A stretch of 64,000 nt of DNA from Notamacropus eugenii (GCF_028372415.1 NC_092875.1:339815123-339879122), one strand, 5' to 3'. Shown: positions 11,465-23,097, counted from the stretch's first letter. Notes: generated by a model not told the origin, from the letters alone. Made by a program: numbers and translations.

Positions 11465-11672
11465 ACATGATAATAATGTCTCACATTTCTAAAGCATTTT
11501 GGAGGTTTACAAAGTGCTGCTGTCCTCACCACAAACTGGCAAGGGAGGTAGGAGAAGTATTAAATTCCCTATTTTACATAGGAAGGAACTATGTCTGGGA
11601 GAGATTAAGTGACTTGCCCAGGATCATACACCTCATCCATGTCACATCTGGGATTTAGACCCAGCTCTCCTG
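11465..11672 (+). mobile_element. MIR-type SINE
   Basis: AAGCATTTTGGAGGTTTACA, then GGGAGAGATTAAGTGACTTG and CCCAGCTCTCCTGATGC. Confidence 0.7.
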
Positions 11673-11674
11673 AT

Positions 11675-12015
11675 GCATTTATTTATTCATTCAGCATGCA
11701 TATGAAAAACACTCTGCTACTCCCTGGAAATACAAAAACAAAACATCCCCTGCCTTCTAAGAGATTATATTCTGCTGGAAGTAAACATAAACACAGATGG
11801 AGAACATATGTGTATATACAAAGTTACAGCTAAGGAAGGTGTAAGAGGAGATAGCACTTGACCCAGGTCTTGAAAGATGCTAAGGATTTTAAGAGGTAGA
11901 GGTGATGGGGGAGCACATTCCAAATATGGACCAGAGACCACGTAAAAATTCAGAGATGAGAGAGAGAACAGCAGGTAATTTAGATGGGATGGAACATAGA
12001 GTGCCTTCTAAATCC
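11675..12015 (+). mobile_element. MIR3-like repeat with long tail (second copy)
   Basis: ATTTATTCATTCAGCATG head, CTGCCTTCTAAGAGATTATA and CAGGTCTTGAAAGATGCTAA, parallel to the copy at 10290. Confidence 0.6.
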
Positions 12016-12284
12016 AAGGTGACTCCCTAAGCCACATTGTCCCAAAATTCTGGAGAGGGAAGCAGTAGGAAATAGGTACACATCCTTCTCCATCTTCCTT
12101 TAAAATAATTTGTTATTGAAGGGCAAATGCCCACACTGTTTGGAATCAATATGGTGAGCTCTTAGGGGTCAGGTGTGTCAGGTCAGAAACAGAGCAGATC
12201 AGATCTCTCTTGCTGATCAATAATAGGATTGGACCACTGGGTAGTTGCTACTCTTCTAGACTAGGCAAGATGGTTGAACTCAGT

Positions 12285-12430
12285 TTTTTTTTTTAAGTTT
12301 GCTCTTTAAAGTAACTGACTGTCACCCTGCAATCATATTGGCTTACTCAACAGCCCCTTTTAAAGCAAAGCTGTAGTCTAACTGTGATTTAATTATCTCC
12401 AATGTTTATCTCAGTCACAAAGACCTCAAC
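12285..12430. promoter_or_regulatory. Possible conserved noncoding island
   Basis: Non-repetitive sequence with GATTTAATTATCTCCAATG and CAATCATATTGGC (an inverted CCAAT-like word). Weaker than the island at 7535. Confidence 0.2.
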
Positions 12431-12439
12431 CCTTACCAC

Positions 12440-12605
12440 ACCAAAAATCTTTATTGTTCCAAATTTATTAATTTATTTGTTTCTAATTTTAACAATACTT
12501 CCATAAGTTCCAAATTTTCTCCCCTTCCCTTCCCAAGACTGCATGCAATCTTATATGGGCTCTACACATACATTCCTATTAAACACATCACACCAAAACA
12601 TCTTT
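12440..12605. mobile_element. Possible marsupial L1 3' fragment
   Basis: Resembles the L1 3' region of marsupials in the order CCCTTCCCTTCCCAAGAC, GCATGCAATCTTATATGG, then a CATTCCTATTAAACAC end. Family and strand uncertain. Confidence 0.35.
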
Positions 12606-12679
12606 GCCACCAGCCTGCCCTGATGCCTGAAATTCAACGACCAATGGGTTAAATACTTCCTCCTTCAAGTTCCTCTTTT

Positions 12680-12840
12680 AATCAGAGCAACAGTGGACCA
12701 CGTACTACCACTTATTAGCTTTGTGACCTTGGTCAAGTCACTTGATGTCATCAGCCTCAGTGTCCTCATGTAAAATGAGGGGACTGAACTAGATAACCAC
12801 TGTGATTCTAGTTTTCCACCTTTTGTTCTAGGAACAAGTA
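12680..12840 (+). mobile_element. tRNA-derived SINE
   Basis: CTTATTAGCTTTGTGACCTT, GGTCAAGTCACTTGATG and CATGTAAAATGAGGGG in order. Confidence 0.75.
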
Positions 12841-12904
12841 ATGGAAATTAACACCACTAATGCTTCTGGAATGATTGTGTCAATTGTCTGCCCTAAAATT
12901 CCAT

Positions 12905-13100
12905 CCACCATCCAAGTGACTTCTTAAACCAAAAACTCCTTTCCCTGTCTGCCACTCCTTTATATATATGGTATCCTCTAATGGGAATACAGATTCTTTG
13001 AGAAAAGCAACTATCTCTTGTATTTGTATCCCCAATGGTCAGCACAGTGTCTGACACATAGTAATCAAGCACTTAAAAGTGATTTTTCACTTATTTTCAT
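12905..13100 (+). mobile_element. L2/MIR3-type 3' tail
   Basis: TATTTGTATCCCCAATGGTC, CAGTGTCTGACACATAGTAA and a CACTTA-rich end, as in the 3' ends of L2 and MIR3. 13101-13685 is unassigned, with A/T-rich stretches near 13320-13375. Confidence 0.6.
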
Positions 13101-14389
13101 TCATTCTATAAAAATACAAAATTCCTTGAAGTAAGGAACATTGTGTGTTCTTGTGTTAGATGGAAGGTGAAATGACTGAGCAAACAAAGGTTTGAGGTTT
13201 GGAGCACATTTCCCTATGGAGCAATGCACACCAATTGCCTAACCAATCTGCCCCAGACCCTTCCTCAGCTTGAGCTGAACCTCAAATACAGAAAGAGCCA
13301 GACTTTTAGATATTAAAAGCAATTAACTAAATAGGACCAATTAATTAAAAGGAAACAATAATCACAATACATAAGGTAAGCTGATTTCTAAGTGGAGGAA
13401 AGATTAGGGACTTTGCAAATTGAGGGGGAGAGACAGAACAGAAACAAACCAGAAAAAGAGGTGTCCTGCTCTTCCCCCCCACTCCCCGCAAGTGTCTGTG
13501 AACAATCAAAGGAACATGGAAACAATAACTGATTGTTCACTATGGGGCCAATTTTCAGATAAGACATATGGGTTTCTTGAGATGTGTAACTGTAAGAAAA
13601 CTTCTTGCATCAACCTTTAGATCTGACCAGTTTCCTGGTCACAGTCAGTTAGGTGATTCCCATTCCTCACCATGGAGCACCTGTGAATTGTCACAGACTC
13701 ACAGAATGAAAGGATCTTAGAATTAGAAGGAATTTCAAAGGCTACTGATGACAAGTCACACTTGAACAAAATCCCCTCTACTTCCCACTTGGTAAGTGGT
13801 CGTCCAAGTAATCAAATTTGCCCATTTCTGATACAGATGGTTCTTAGGAAGCTTTTTTCTTACATCAAACGTAAATCTTCCCCCATGAAGTTTTCACCTG
13901 TTGCTCTTAATTCTGCCCTCTTGAACAAAGCAAGATCATCCTAGGCCCTCTTCTATAGGATAGGGGCTTAAAACACTTGACCACACTCATTATGTCTACA
14001 TGAAATCTTCTAGTGTTCTTTTTTAGCAAGATCTTAAAATCCTGACTACCCATTCCAACTTGTGTCAATCTGCCATTTGAGTTCATCTAAGTCACTGATT
14101 ACAAAAACCCCCCAAACATTAAATAGAACAGAGTCAAATACAAATCCCTGGGGCACTCCACTGAAGACTTCTTTCTAGGTTGATGGGAACCTATTGATGG
14201 CTACCTATTGGGTCCAATTATTCAACTGGTTCCAAATCAAATTAATTTTACCATCAACTAGCCCAAATGTCTCCATCTTATTCATATGAATAACATGAAG
14301 GAAAGACTATTAAATGCTTTGCTAATATCTAGGTAAACTGTACAGCATTCCCCTCTTTTATCAGTCTAGTAATATTAAAAGCCTTGATA

Positions 14390-14480
14390 TTAAGGATTAT
14401 TTCATTCTTTTTATTTGTTTATCTAGTGCCTAACAGTTCCTGGCAATAGTAGGCATTTAACAAATGATTGTTAATTGCTT
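14390..14480 (+). mobile_element. MIR3/L2-type SINE tail inside the CR1
   Basis: CTAGTGCCTAACAGTTCCTG then AATAGTAGGCATTTAAC and AATGATTGTTAATTG, a consensus-like 3' tail. Confidence 0.6.
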
Positions 14481-14670
14481 AATTGTAAAAAGGACATGTA
14501 GTTGTCTAGCATGACATATTCTTGATATGGGTCTTTTGTAATCACTATTTTCTTTTTTCAGCGTTTTAATAATATATTCTAGAATTTTATCAGAAACCCA
14601 AATTATACTTGTCAGCCTATACTTTTCAGCCTCCATTTTCTTCCCTCTTTTTTTTTTTTTTTTTTGAGAA

Positions 14671-14874
14671 TTAGGACAACACTTTCCCTTCTCCAGTCCT
14701 CCAATATTTCTCCAGTTCTCCACATCTTTCAAAGATCACAGACAATGGTTCAGCAATAAAATCTACTAATTCCTTTAGTACCTTAGAATATAGTTCACCT
14801 GGCCTAGGTTGTCTTAACTCATACAAGGCAGCTGGGTGCTCTTTTAGTTTTGGAATCAACTCTATATTAGCCAT
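14671..14874 (-). pseudogene. Reverse transcriptase fragment of the CR1/L3 LINE
   Basis: 67 codons open: ELIPKLKEHPAALYELRQP, RPGELYSKVLKELVDFIAEP and LSVIFERCGELEKYWRTGEG. This is the fingers region of a CR1-clade reverse transcriptase (family wording: PGELYSKVLKEL...PLSxIFE). After that the family's KGKVxP-like block is shifted to another frame, so it is a relic, not a gene. Confidence 0.75.
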
Positions 14875-15183
14875 TTTTGTTGTGTCCTTTGTACCCAGAG
14901 ATAATTTTCTTTGGTACAGAAAAGAAAATCAAACTAAAAGTTAAGCAGCTCTGCCTTCTTCCCATCATCAGTTATCATGTGCCTATTAACCACAAGCATT
15001 GTTTCTATCCCTTCTTTGATCCTTCCCTTTTCATCAATATAGCCACAAAAACCCCTTTTCATTATTCTCAGCTTTCATTGCCAGCCTCAGTTCATCCTAG
15101 GCTTTAGCACTCCTGACACTACTTTTATAGAGCTGTGCTATGCTTTCATATTCACCCTATCCTTGCCCTTATCTTCTGTGGAA

Positions 15184-15208
15184 TGTGTGTGTGTGTGTGT
15201 GTGTGTGT
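15184..15208. repeat. (GT)n microsatellite
   Basis: Twelve GT units on the sense strand, so GU-repeat RNA in the pre-mRNA. Confidence 0.95.
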
Positions 15209-15397
15209 AGCTAAGTTGGTTGGTGAGGTGCTCATGTGTCCACATCAAGTCTATTCAGACACTTCCCTTTTTTCCTCATCAGAATTGTTCCTCTTTGTAT
15301 CTTCAGAATTAATATTCTTGAAAGATTCTCATGCTCCCTGGGATAATTTCCCCTGGAGATTTTAGTCCATGAGATGCTACCAAAAGTATCTCTTAAG

Positions 15398-15635
15398 CAG
15401 GGGAGTGCTGGAGTCAGCTGGAATCAGCTTGTGAGAGCTGAAAAATTTTCATTGTGAGCATTTATACTTCAGAAATTGGCAAACTATACAATTTATTTAT
15501 TGTTTGGTTGATTGTTAAGACCCTAGAAAGTTATAGAGAAAATGGTAATAATGTATATTCGATTTTAAAGTGTTTCATTCATATTTTTTCTTTTTTTGGA
15601 GAGCCAGTTGTGAAACACTTATCAGTGCACCCTGG
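15398..15635. mobile_element. Possible short DNA transposon in the CR1
   Basis: Starts CAGGGGAGTGCTGGAGTC and ends CAGTGCACCCTG, loosely inverted ends of hAT style. The flanking bases CTCTTAAG and GTTTTTAA are only partly alike. It interrupts the CR1 endonuclease part. Tentative. Confidence 0.3.
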
Positions 15636-16844
15636 TTTTTAAACCTCTCCCCAAATCTAGGATATGTTATATAGTATTCCCAGCTTCCTATCCATTCTCT
15701 ACTACAACATCTCTAAGAAGGAATAATTACTTCTTCACTAGGTTCCCATGATTTACACCCCAGCAAGCACTTCCTCCTTGTTGCTGAGAATTATCTCCAG
15801 AATAATATTTCTTCTTGTTGGTTCCTCCACTTTTTAACAGATGATATTATTGTTAAGGTACATAAAAAGTTATTAGCTGGCCACCTCCTGGCAGAAAGAG
15901 TACTCCGGGATGTATCTGGAAGACTGAAGTTCTTCCATCATCATGATTTCACGACAGCCTCCTTATTTATTTCCTAAATTCTTCATCTATTTCCTCTTTC
16001 TGATCAGGAGGTCCAGTATATTTTGATGATAATATCACTTCTATTTCTGCCTCCATTAATCTTCAGGCAAATGTTTTTCTCCCTCTCTGGCTCCAGGATT
16101 TTGTCACATGGTTATATATCCTTGATATTTAATACTATTCCAACGCCAACCCATCAACATATGCAGACACACCCTATACTTTCCCGTTCTTTTTGAAAAA
16201 GGCATATCCTCCTACAAGCCATAGTACAATCATGGGTTTTATCTCACTATATCTCATCATATCACAGTGATCCCTATGAAATCAAATTTTCTTCATTGGT
16301 TATTGCTCATATTTTGTATTCTTTGTGCTTTTGTGCATAATTATCTGAAGCCATGGGTTTTACCAACTGGTTCCTTCTTGAGTTTTATGAATTTCTGGAG
16401 GCTGAGTATGAATTTCCACTGCTATTTTTCTTCCTTTATTGTAGCTATCACTCTGCTCTCTTTCTGTGTAGATATACGTAGCCATCTCAAGTTGGTACAC
16501 TCCATCAGGAACCTGCCATTCCTATAATTTAAACCATGGTCCAGAAATCTGACTGTCATTCTAAAGCACCATTTTCTTAACTGGCTATTCATAATCAGCT
16601 TTCAAAGTATATTGACACTTTGGTTTAAAACTAAACTTGGAACAGTCAAAATAAGCAAAACATGAAAACATTAGAAAGTATTTATGAGATCTCGAGGATC
16701 TGAGAAGTCAAGTTGGCTGCTTTTCCTGCTTTTATAAAGATAAATCAAGTTGATAGGCGTATTTGAATAGAAGTTTATTTATTCTGTTTAGATAAAGACT
16801 GAATTAGTAATCCTAAAGAGCTTTAATCCAAATCAATTGGGGGG

Positions 16845-17110
16845 AGGCCCAGAGTGAAGAAAGACTGTGAGGATAAAAAGACAAAAGTGCAACTCTCCTT
16901 GCCCTCAAGGTGATGATATTCTACTGGGAGGATACTAGAGAAATACAGATAAGTCAGTGAGTACAAGAGATTAATTAAGGAAAGAGAGAGAGTAAAACAA
17001 TAACTCCTACAATTGATAGATGGGGTAGGGCATGAAGGTTGACAGGCTTGGGCTGACTAAAGATAAGCATGCAAGTAAAAGAATCTTCCTAGACCAAAAA
17101 AGAATGAGAA
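16845..17110 (+). mobile_element. MIR3-like long-tail repeat (third copy)
   Basis: CCTTGCCCTCAAGGTGATGATATTC and a GAAGGTTGACAGGCTTGG-type tail, diverged. Confidence 0.45.
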
Positions 17111-17179
17111 GGTGAAAGACTGTCATAGGACCCTAACCTGGGAAACTAGAGAGACAGTATGGGAGAGGAAGGAAGGAAG

Positions 17180-17400
17180 GGAACAAGCATTTATTAAGCA
17201 CCTACTATGTACTAGGCACTTAACAAACATTATCTCATTGGATCCTCACAACAACCCTGGGAGGTATATGCTATTATTATCTTCTTTTTACATTTGAGGA
17301 AACTAAAGCAGCTTCAGTGACTTGTCCAAAATCACACAACCAGGAAATGTCTGAAACCAGATTCAAACTCAAGTCTTACTGAATCCAGGCAGAAGAAACA
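17180..17400 (+). mobile_element. MIR3-type marsupial SINE
   Basis: AAGCATTTATTAAGCACCTA, CTATGTACTAGGCAC, CATTGGATCCTCACAACAAC and CAGTGACTTGTCCAAAATCA in order; one of the cleaner copies. Confidence 0.8.
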
Positions 17401-19120
17401 AGTTCTAACTGAACTGATTAGAGGAATAAGTCCAGAATTAAGCAAAATAAAATCCCACTGAGTCAGAAATTACTTTGGATTGATATGTGACTTTCTAACC
17501 ATTTTCCTCATGAAACTTCTTCCCGTTACCCTCCGTGAATGGGAAAGAACAGAAAAGGAAAACCCAGGGCAGAAAAGGAAATGTGTTAACCAGGGTTACT
17601 CAGTCTCCACAACCACAACTTAATTCTCCCATTGCAGTCCAATAATTAAATGCTTGAGTTATGCAAACCCAGAAAAGGAGATGTGGTTGATCCTATGGTG
17701 AGGGGTCTGAAAATCATGGCTTATGGGATGATAGACTGAAGGAGGAGAATTGGTGCACAGAGCAAAAGAAGGCTCAAAGCTGATTGTGGTTTTTGTCCAC
17801 CACTCCCCAGGTCTGTGGAAAAATAATCAGGGCATTCTCCTGATGCTGGTGACTGGTGGAATAGGCCTGGCTAGGAAGCTAGGTCGTAGAATATGGGGAG
17901 TGTGGAAGTCAGATGTAAACAGAGTTAGTGTTGTGACAAGCATGGTTACTATCATAAGTCAGAGAGACCAAGCAATTAGAGAATGAGAGGCTGTGTGGAA
18001 ATTGATGCAATGTCATACAGTGAGTGTGTTTATGGGTATGTCTAGGGGAAGATAATTTTGCTTTGTGACACCCCCTCCCCCACATCCTCATAATACCATG
18101 GCCAACCCTATCCATTTGTGGTAGCTTTTTACCTTTGCTGAAATAACGCCCTTATCTGTCTCCTTGAAAACTAAGGACAAACTGGCCATAATTTATGTTA
18201 TATGAAAGAAGGGGATAAGAAACCACAAGTCTACCTTATGCTATAAATTATCATGTGATAGGTGAAACACCAGAAAATATGCCAGATGCCCATGGAAACC
18301 CCATTAGACAATAAGGTTCTGTGGCAGAGAAGTTCTCACAGAAATTTTGAGAGGCTTGCAGTAGACAGTGTGCCTGGGAAAGAAAATGTAGCATATAAAA
18401 TTTCTAATCACTCAAGTGGAGAGATGAAATTCATACAGATGCCCCCCCACATACATACATACATACACATACACCAAAAAAAGGTGACTTCCATTTATAA
18501 TGTCTACATTGTCTAGTATACCTTCCTGATTTGTACTCATGACTTTTTTCAACTAAGATGAGATTGGAGATGATTGTGGGTGTAGGGGTGGATGGGGATG
18601 GAGACATTATCAGAGGTCTAGATAGAAGATGATAACATCTCTGCCTCCTGAACTTTACTGTCATGCCCCTTGGGTTCAGGGAGTCTTCCAGCCTCCAAGA
18701 ACACTGACCCCCACAATCTTTTGTCAGTGACTCACAGCATTTAAACTCAATTAAACCATAAAACCTCATAGTAGGCACTAGGGATCTAAAGATGAATGTG
18801 ATCTCAAGGATCACTAATAGGAAAAAGGATCAGGACAAGTATGGGTTGGCTTCACAGGGCTAGAGAGAGGTGAACAATCTAGTTGCAGCTCACTTAGGCA
18901 TCTCCTTGAGGGTCTAGCCTCTGGCATTACTTCAGTATCAGCCCAGGGTCTTGGCTCTTCTATCTCTCCTCTGATTGTCTCATCCTTCCTTTTCTCTATC
19001 TGCCATCCCTTTCCATGAGTCTCTCAGTTTTGTTGCTTCATGGGTTTCCCTCTCCTTGGCTGTCTATTTTTCTGTGTGTCCCTCTCTCCCTTTACATCTC
19101 TAGTGACTAAAGGCTAGTCT
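17401..19120. other. Mostly single-copy intronic sequence
   Basis: No gene, exon or clear repeat. CATA repeats lie at 18450-18473 and C/T-rich text at 18955-19100. Confidence 0.45.
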
Positions 19121-19124
19121 ATCA

Positions 19125-19330
19125 TAAAATTATAGAATATTGGAAGTTCAAAGACACTTTAGAGGTCATAGGGTCATAGATATAGAACTCAAAGAGAACT
19201 TAGCTAAATCCCCTAATTTTACATATGGGGAAATCGAGACCTAGAACTATATGGGCTACTCAAGGGCATACAAGCAATAAGTAGAAGCCAGGATTCAAAC
19301 CCAGATCCTTCTCAGCTTAAATCCTCGAGA
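19125..19330 (+). mobile_element. MIR-type SINE
   Basis: GGTCATAGATATAGAACTC, ATATGGGGAAATCGAGACC and CCAGGATTCAAACCCAGATC. Confidence 0.7.
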
Positions 19331-20067
19331 AAGCTGTCTACAGTCAGTACCTACACTTCCTCTCTGTCTTTTAAACACCCTGCAATCTAGCTTTTCATTC
19401 TCATCATTCAAATTGAGCCTGCCCTCTCCAAAGGTACTCTTAATAGTCTCTTAATAATCTCTTAATAGTCTATCCTCCATCCTCATCCTTCCTGACCTTT
19501 CTGCAGCCTTTGACTCTCACATCTTTCTCTTCTGTAGGTTTACATGACCCTGTTCTCTCCTGGTTCCCCCTCTTACTTATCCAACTCCTATTTCTCGGTC
19601 TCTTCTGCTGGATCTTTATCTGTTTCATACCTATTAACTGTGAATGCCCCCAAAGGCTTTTAACTTGGGTGATCTTCCTCTTTTCCATCTTCACTATCTC
19701 ACATGATGACCTCATCAGCTCCCATGGGTTCAACTATGCAGATGATTCCAAGGTTTTATATCTTCCCCTAGCCTCTATCCTGAGTTTTTTCCCTTCTTTC
19801 TATTTTTACTTTTACTATCAAGGGCACCATCATCCTGCCAGTCTCACAAGCTTAAAACCTCTGTGCCATCCTCAACATCTCCCTACCTGGTATTGGGAGC
19901 TGTCCCTGACTGATGAGTAACTGCTGTCTTCCCTCAATAAAAGCTTACAGCCCCTCCTTCCTTTATCCAGGGTAGTCAACCAACTCCCAAGTTTTGCTTC
20001 TCTTTCCAACTTCCTGAGAAGTCTGCATTCTCCCTCTGGTTCTCTTGCTTCTACTCTGAGTCTAGAC

Positions 20068-20280
20068 CAGGGGTTCAGACCCCGAAGGAATCCATGGATA
20101 GATTTCAGAGGTGAGGGTCCATGAACTTGGATGGGACAAAATTTTTCATCTTTATTTCAGAATAATTGGCTTTCTCTGAACTCCTCTGTATTTTATTTTA
20201 TGCATTTAAAAACATTCTGAGAAGGGGTCCAGAATCTTCAGTACAGTGTCCATGAGATAAAAAAAGGTCAAGAATTGCTG
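20068..20280 (+). mobile_element. hAT-like non-autonomous element, copy 1
   Basis: Starts CAGGGGTTCAGACC, contains ATTTTATTTTATGCATTTAAAA and TTCTGAGAAGGGGTCC, and ends AAGGTCAAGAATTGCTG. The family ends are near-inverted CAGGGGTTCTTAACC. The flanks GTCTAGAC and TTCTATAT are a poor 8-bp match. Inserted in L2, so younger than it. Confidence 0.65.
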
Positions 20281-20619
20281 TTCTATATCATCTTGTTTAT
20301 CTCATCATCTCCAAAAGGTTCAATTGTCATCTCTATGTGAATGATTTTTATATCTATATATGAATCCCTAACCTCTCCCTTGAGTTACCATTACCATTAC
20401 CATTACCAAAGGCCTTTTGGACATCTTGAATTGAATATCTCATAGGCATCTCAAACTGAACGCATCCAAAGCAGAATTCATGATCTTTCTTCAAAACCTT
20501 CCCTTTTCCCCAACTTTTCAATTACTAGTAAGGATTACTCCCAGTCAGATAGACTCAAAACCTCTGTGCTATGTTCAGCTCCTCACTAACCCCTCCCAGC
20601 TTGATTTATATTTTTTCTT

Positions 20620-20905
20620 TTCTATTTAAAGGGGTCATCCTCTGACTACTTTTAAAGAAACCTATTCACTAAATGGGCATTACCTCACTTTAAGTGAGTG
20701 CCTGAAAAGGCCTTAGTCTAAAAGGCCAAGGTCTCCCAATGCATCCTGGGCCATCTCCAATCATCCTCGTCACTGGATCCAGATGGCTCAGGAGGAGAAA
20801 GTGAGGCTGGTGACCTACACAGCCCTCCCTCACTCAAAACAAAGTCAAATGCAAGTCATGTCATCATTTCTCTGATGTCATGGTCCTCTTCGAAAACAAA
20901 CACAA
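20620..20905 (-). mobile_element. Marsupial SINE of the AGAGGACCATGACATCAG type
   Basis: Minus-strand copy with ATGTCATGGTCCTCTTCG at its right end, CTTTCTCCTCCTGAGCCA (minus) and a left arm with GCCTTTTCAGGCACTCAC (minus). The same core occurs in sense at 27945 and 54885 and as a fragment at 33212. Confidence 0.7.
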
Positions 20906-20960
20906 GCACTCATTCCAATATTCCATTTGTCAAATTACTTCTACCTTCAAAACATCTCTC

Positions 20961-20983
20961 AGATAGATAGATAGATGATAGAT

Positions 20984-21034
<51 letters not shown>

Positions 21035-21062
21035 GATAGATGGATGGATAGATAGACAGATA
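20961..21062. repeat. (GATA)n microsatellite
   Basis: About 100 bp of GATA with a few GATGATA steps; TATA/CA-rich sequence follows to 21100. Confidence 0.97.
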
Positions 21063-21629
21063 CACACACATATATACATACATATATACATATACACACA
21101 TTCCCTTCTCTTTCCCCTCACACAGTTAAAAACCACAATACAGGTCTCAATCATTTTAGTCTTAGACTATTACAATTGTTTTCTAATTGGTTTCCCTGCC
21201 TCTCCTCATTCCAGTCTATCCTCCACTGAGCAGCAGAAGTGAGTTTGCTAAAGCAAGGGTCTCATCATGTCACCTTCCTGCTCAATAAACTCCAGTGGAT
21301 CATTTCTTCCAGGAACAAATATAAAATCTACTTGTACTCAAAGTCAACCTGGTCCCTTCCTCCCTTTCTTGTCTTTTTACAGTTTACTCCCCATCATTCA
21401 CTCTACAATCTAGTTACTCTGACTGTTTTGCAGTTCCCCATATATAATCTTCCATCTCCCAACTTTGTACTGGCCATCCCTCAGATCTGGAATGTTCTCC
21501 CTCCACATATTCCTCCCTTCTGGCTTCTTTTCCTGAAGAGTCAACTCAAATCCTACTTTCTGTAGGAGACCTTACTTAACCCTCTGGCTGCTAACACCTT
21601 CCCTCTGATTCTGCCTTCTGTCTATTCTC

Positions 21630-21634
21630 TCTCT

Positions 21635-21671
<37 letters not shown>

Positions 21672-21840
21672 TCTCTATCTTTTTTTTTGTCTCTCTCTAT
21701 CTCCACCTCTATATATGCATATACAAATATGTATATGTGTATATATGTATACATATACACAATAAGTATATACTTATAGGTATATATGTATGTGTGTGTC
21801 TCTGCACACACATACATACATATATGTGTACCTCTATCTA
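21630..21840. repeat. (CT)n then TA/TG-rich simple repeats
   Basis: CT run at 21630-21680, then alternating TA/TG/CA stretches to about 21835. Confidence 0.9.
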
Positions 21841-21899
21841 CCTTGTATGTTCTCAGTTGTTTAGATGAAGATAAATAGAAGATAAGTTTTCTTAGAACA

Positions 21900-22145
21900 G
21901 TGTCTTCCTTTCTGTGCATCCTGGAACATAGAAAGCACTTAATAAATGCTTGTTAACCAAGTGACTGACAAGAGCGGACTTGGTGTGATCAAGGGCTAAC
22001 GTTCACGTGGTTTAGTGTCAAACTATGAGTTTGGAGGAGAGGACATGCAAGGGGCATGTCTCACTACTGGGAAGCCTTCCTAGAGGATGGGGGAATATGA
22101 GCTAAGCCTTGAACGATGAATTAGACTTAGTTAAGGGGAAAGGAG
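21900..22145 (+). mobile_element. MIR3 tail and long-tail repeat fragment
   Basis: AAGCACTTAATAAATGCTTG at 21933 is the MIR3/L2 tail. 22020-22140 resembles the tail of the copies at 10290 and 11675 (GAGCTAAGCCTTGAACGATG). Confidence 0.55.
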
Positions 22146-22310
22146 GCAGTGTAGAATGATAAAAAGGATACAAGATTTGGTTCAGCCAGATCTGAGTTTG
22201 AATCTCAGCTCTGCTCTTCCTTCTATGACCTTGGGCAACTTCCCTGGGCCTTTCTTTTTTCATCTGTAAAACAAGGTCTCTTTCATCTCCAAGTAACATT
22301 ATGATCCTAA
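22145..22310 (+). mobile_element. tRNA-derived SINE
   Basis: GAGGCAGTGTAGAATGAT head, GAGTTTGAATCTCAGC B-box-like word, GACCTTGGGCAACTTCCC and CATCTGTAAAACAAGG. Confidence 0.75.
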
Positions 22311-22993
22311 AGAAAGAAGTAGTTTTGCCTAAGGAGAGAGGTGGGAGCAAAGCCACAGAGGTGAAACCAAGCATGGTTTCTGCAAGACAAAATCTAAGAA
22401 GCAGCCACCTATCTTGCCAAAGGCAATACATGTGTCTGGTGTGCTTTTTCCCCTCCTCTCCCTTACCTTCCCTTCCTTGTTCCTCACCGGAGACCTTGAC
22501 CATAATGGCCTGTAGGGTGACTGTTCTGCCAGGGCCCCCTGTGCTCCAAAATGGTTAAAAGGGAGCCTGAGACTTCTCTGGGTTTTGTTTTGGTTTTGGT
22601 GGGGCAAGTGTATAAAAGTATTCTACAGAACAGAAGAGAACCTCTGGGAGAAGTAGGGTAGGAAGTAAATGATGATGAAGGCTTATAGCTTCTCTAGGTC
22701 TATGGTGGGGGCAGGGGGAGGAGAGTGGGCACTGAGCGGACATGGGAGAAGATAGTGAAGGTGCTCCTAGCCTCTCTCAGTGAGTGGGGTGGGGGAAGAG
22801 TTATGCATATGGATGTGGCTTTTTCTGTCTCCTCCCCTCCTCATCTCCCCAACATCAAACAACTCCAGATACAGCACCCGACAGATCAAACAACCCAGCC
22901 CAGCCTGCCCCACTGGCTGCCTTGGAAGGACTTGAGTGAAAGGCCTCATTTGCATCCTGTGTGTGTGCCCAGAGAGATACTGCTTCCCCAGTG
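22311..22993. other. Single-copy intronic sequence
   Basis: No repeat or exon recognised, moderately GC-rich. Two open frames across it (22102-22503 and 22725-23123) have no recognisable product. Confidence 0.5.
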
Positions 22994-23026
22994 GCACGCA
23001 TGCGCGTGCGCGCACACACGCACACA

Positions 23027-23095
<69 letters not shown>
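22994..23095. repeat. 102-bp uninterrupted purine-pyrimidine alternation ending in (CA)n
   Basis: Starts with a CG-rich part (GCACGCATGCGCGTGCGCGC) and passes into CACACG units and pure CA. No break in alternation, so a strong Z-DNA-forming candidate. Confidence 0.95.

Positions 23096-23097
<2 letters not shown>

Larger units (their letters stand above)
13690..16540 (-). mobile_element. Long antisense CR1/L3-like LINE
   Basis: About 2.85 kb. The 3' end is at 13690 (minus strand), matching the family's terminal TCTATGATTCT-type end. On the minus strand 14874-14671 reads MANIELIPKLKEHPAALYEL and RQPRPGELYSKVLKELVDFI, a well-kept N-terminal reverse transcriptase block. 14350-14280 covers the segment before the catalytic box. 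The upstream endonuclease part (15000-16540) is more decayed. The copy is interrupted by a SINE tail at 14390-14480, a T run at 14649-14665, a GT microsatellite at 15184-15208 and an inserted element near 15398-15635. No complete ORF. Confidence 0.75.
19340..21600 (+). mobile_element. L2-type LINE with three nested insertions
   Basis: L2 sequence is recognisable in order: a CTTTCTGCAGCCTTTGAC segment at 19495, CTCATCAGCTCCCATGGG at 19711, CAGATGATTCCAAG at 19740, GGCATCTCAAACTGAACGC at 20446, GACTATTACAATTGTTTTC at 21165 and a ATCTGGAATGTTCTCCCTCC segment at 21485. It is interrupted by a hAT-like element (20068-20280), a SINE (20620-20905) and a GATA microsatellite (20961-21062). The + strand open stretch 19510-19920 is residual L2 coding sequence. 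Confidence 0.7.

Noticed and set aside
18431-18814. 127-codon minus-strand open frame
   Set aside because: No recognisable domain or splice context; it overlaps a CATA repeat.
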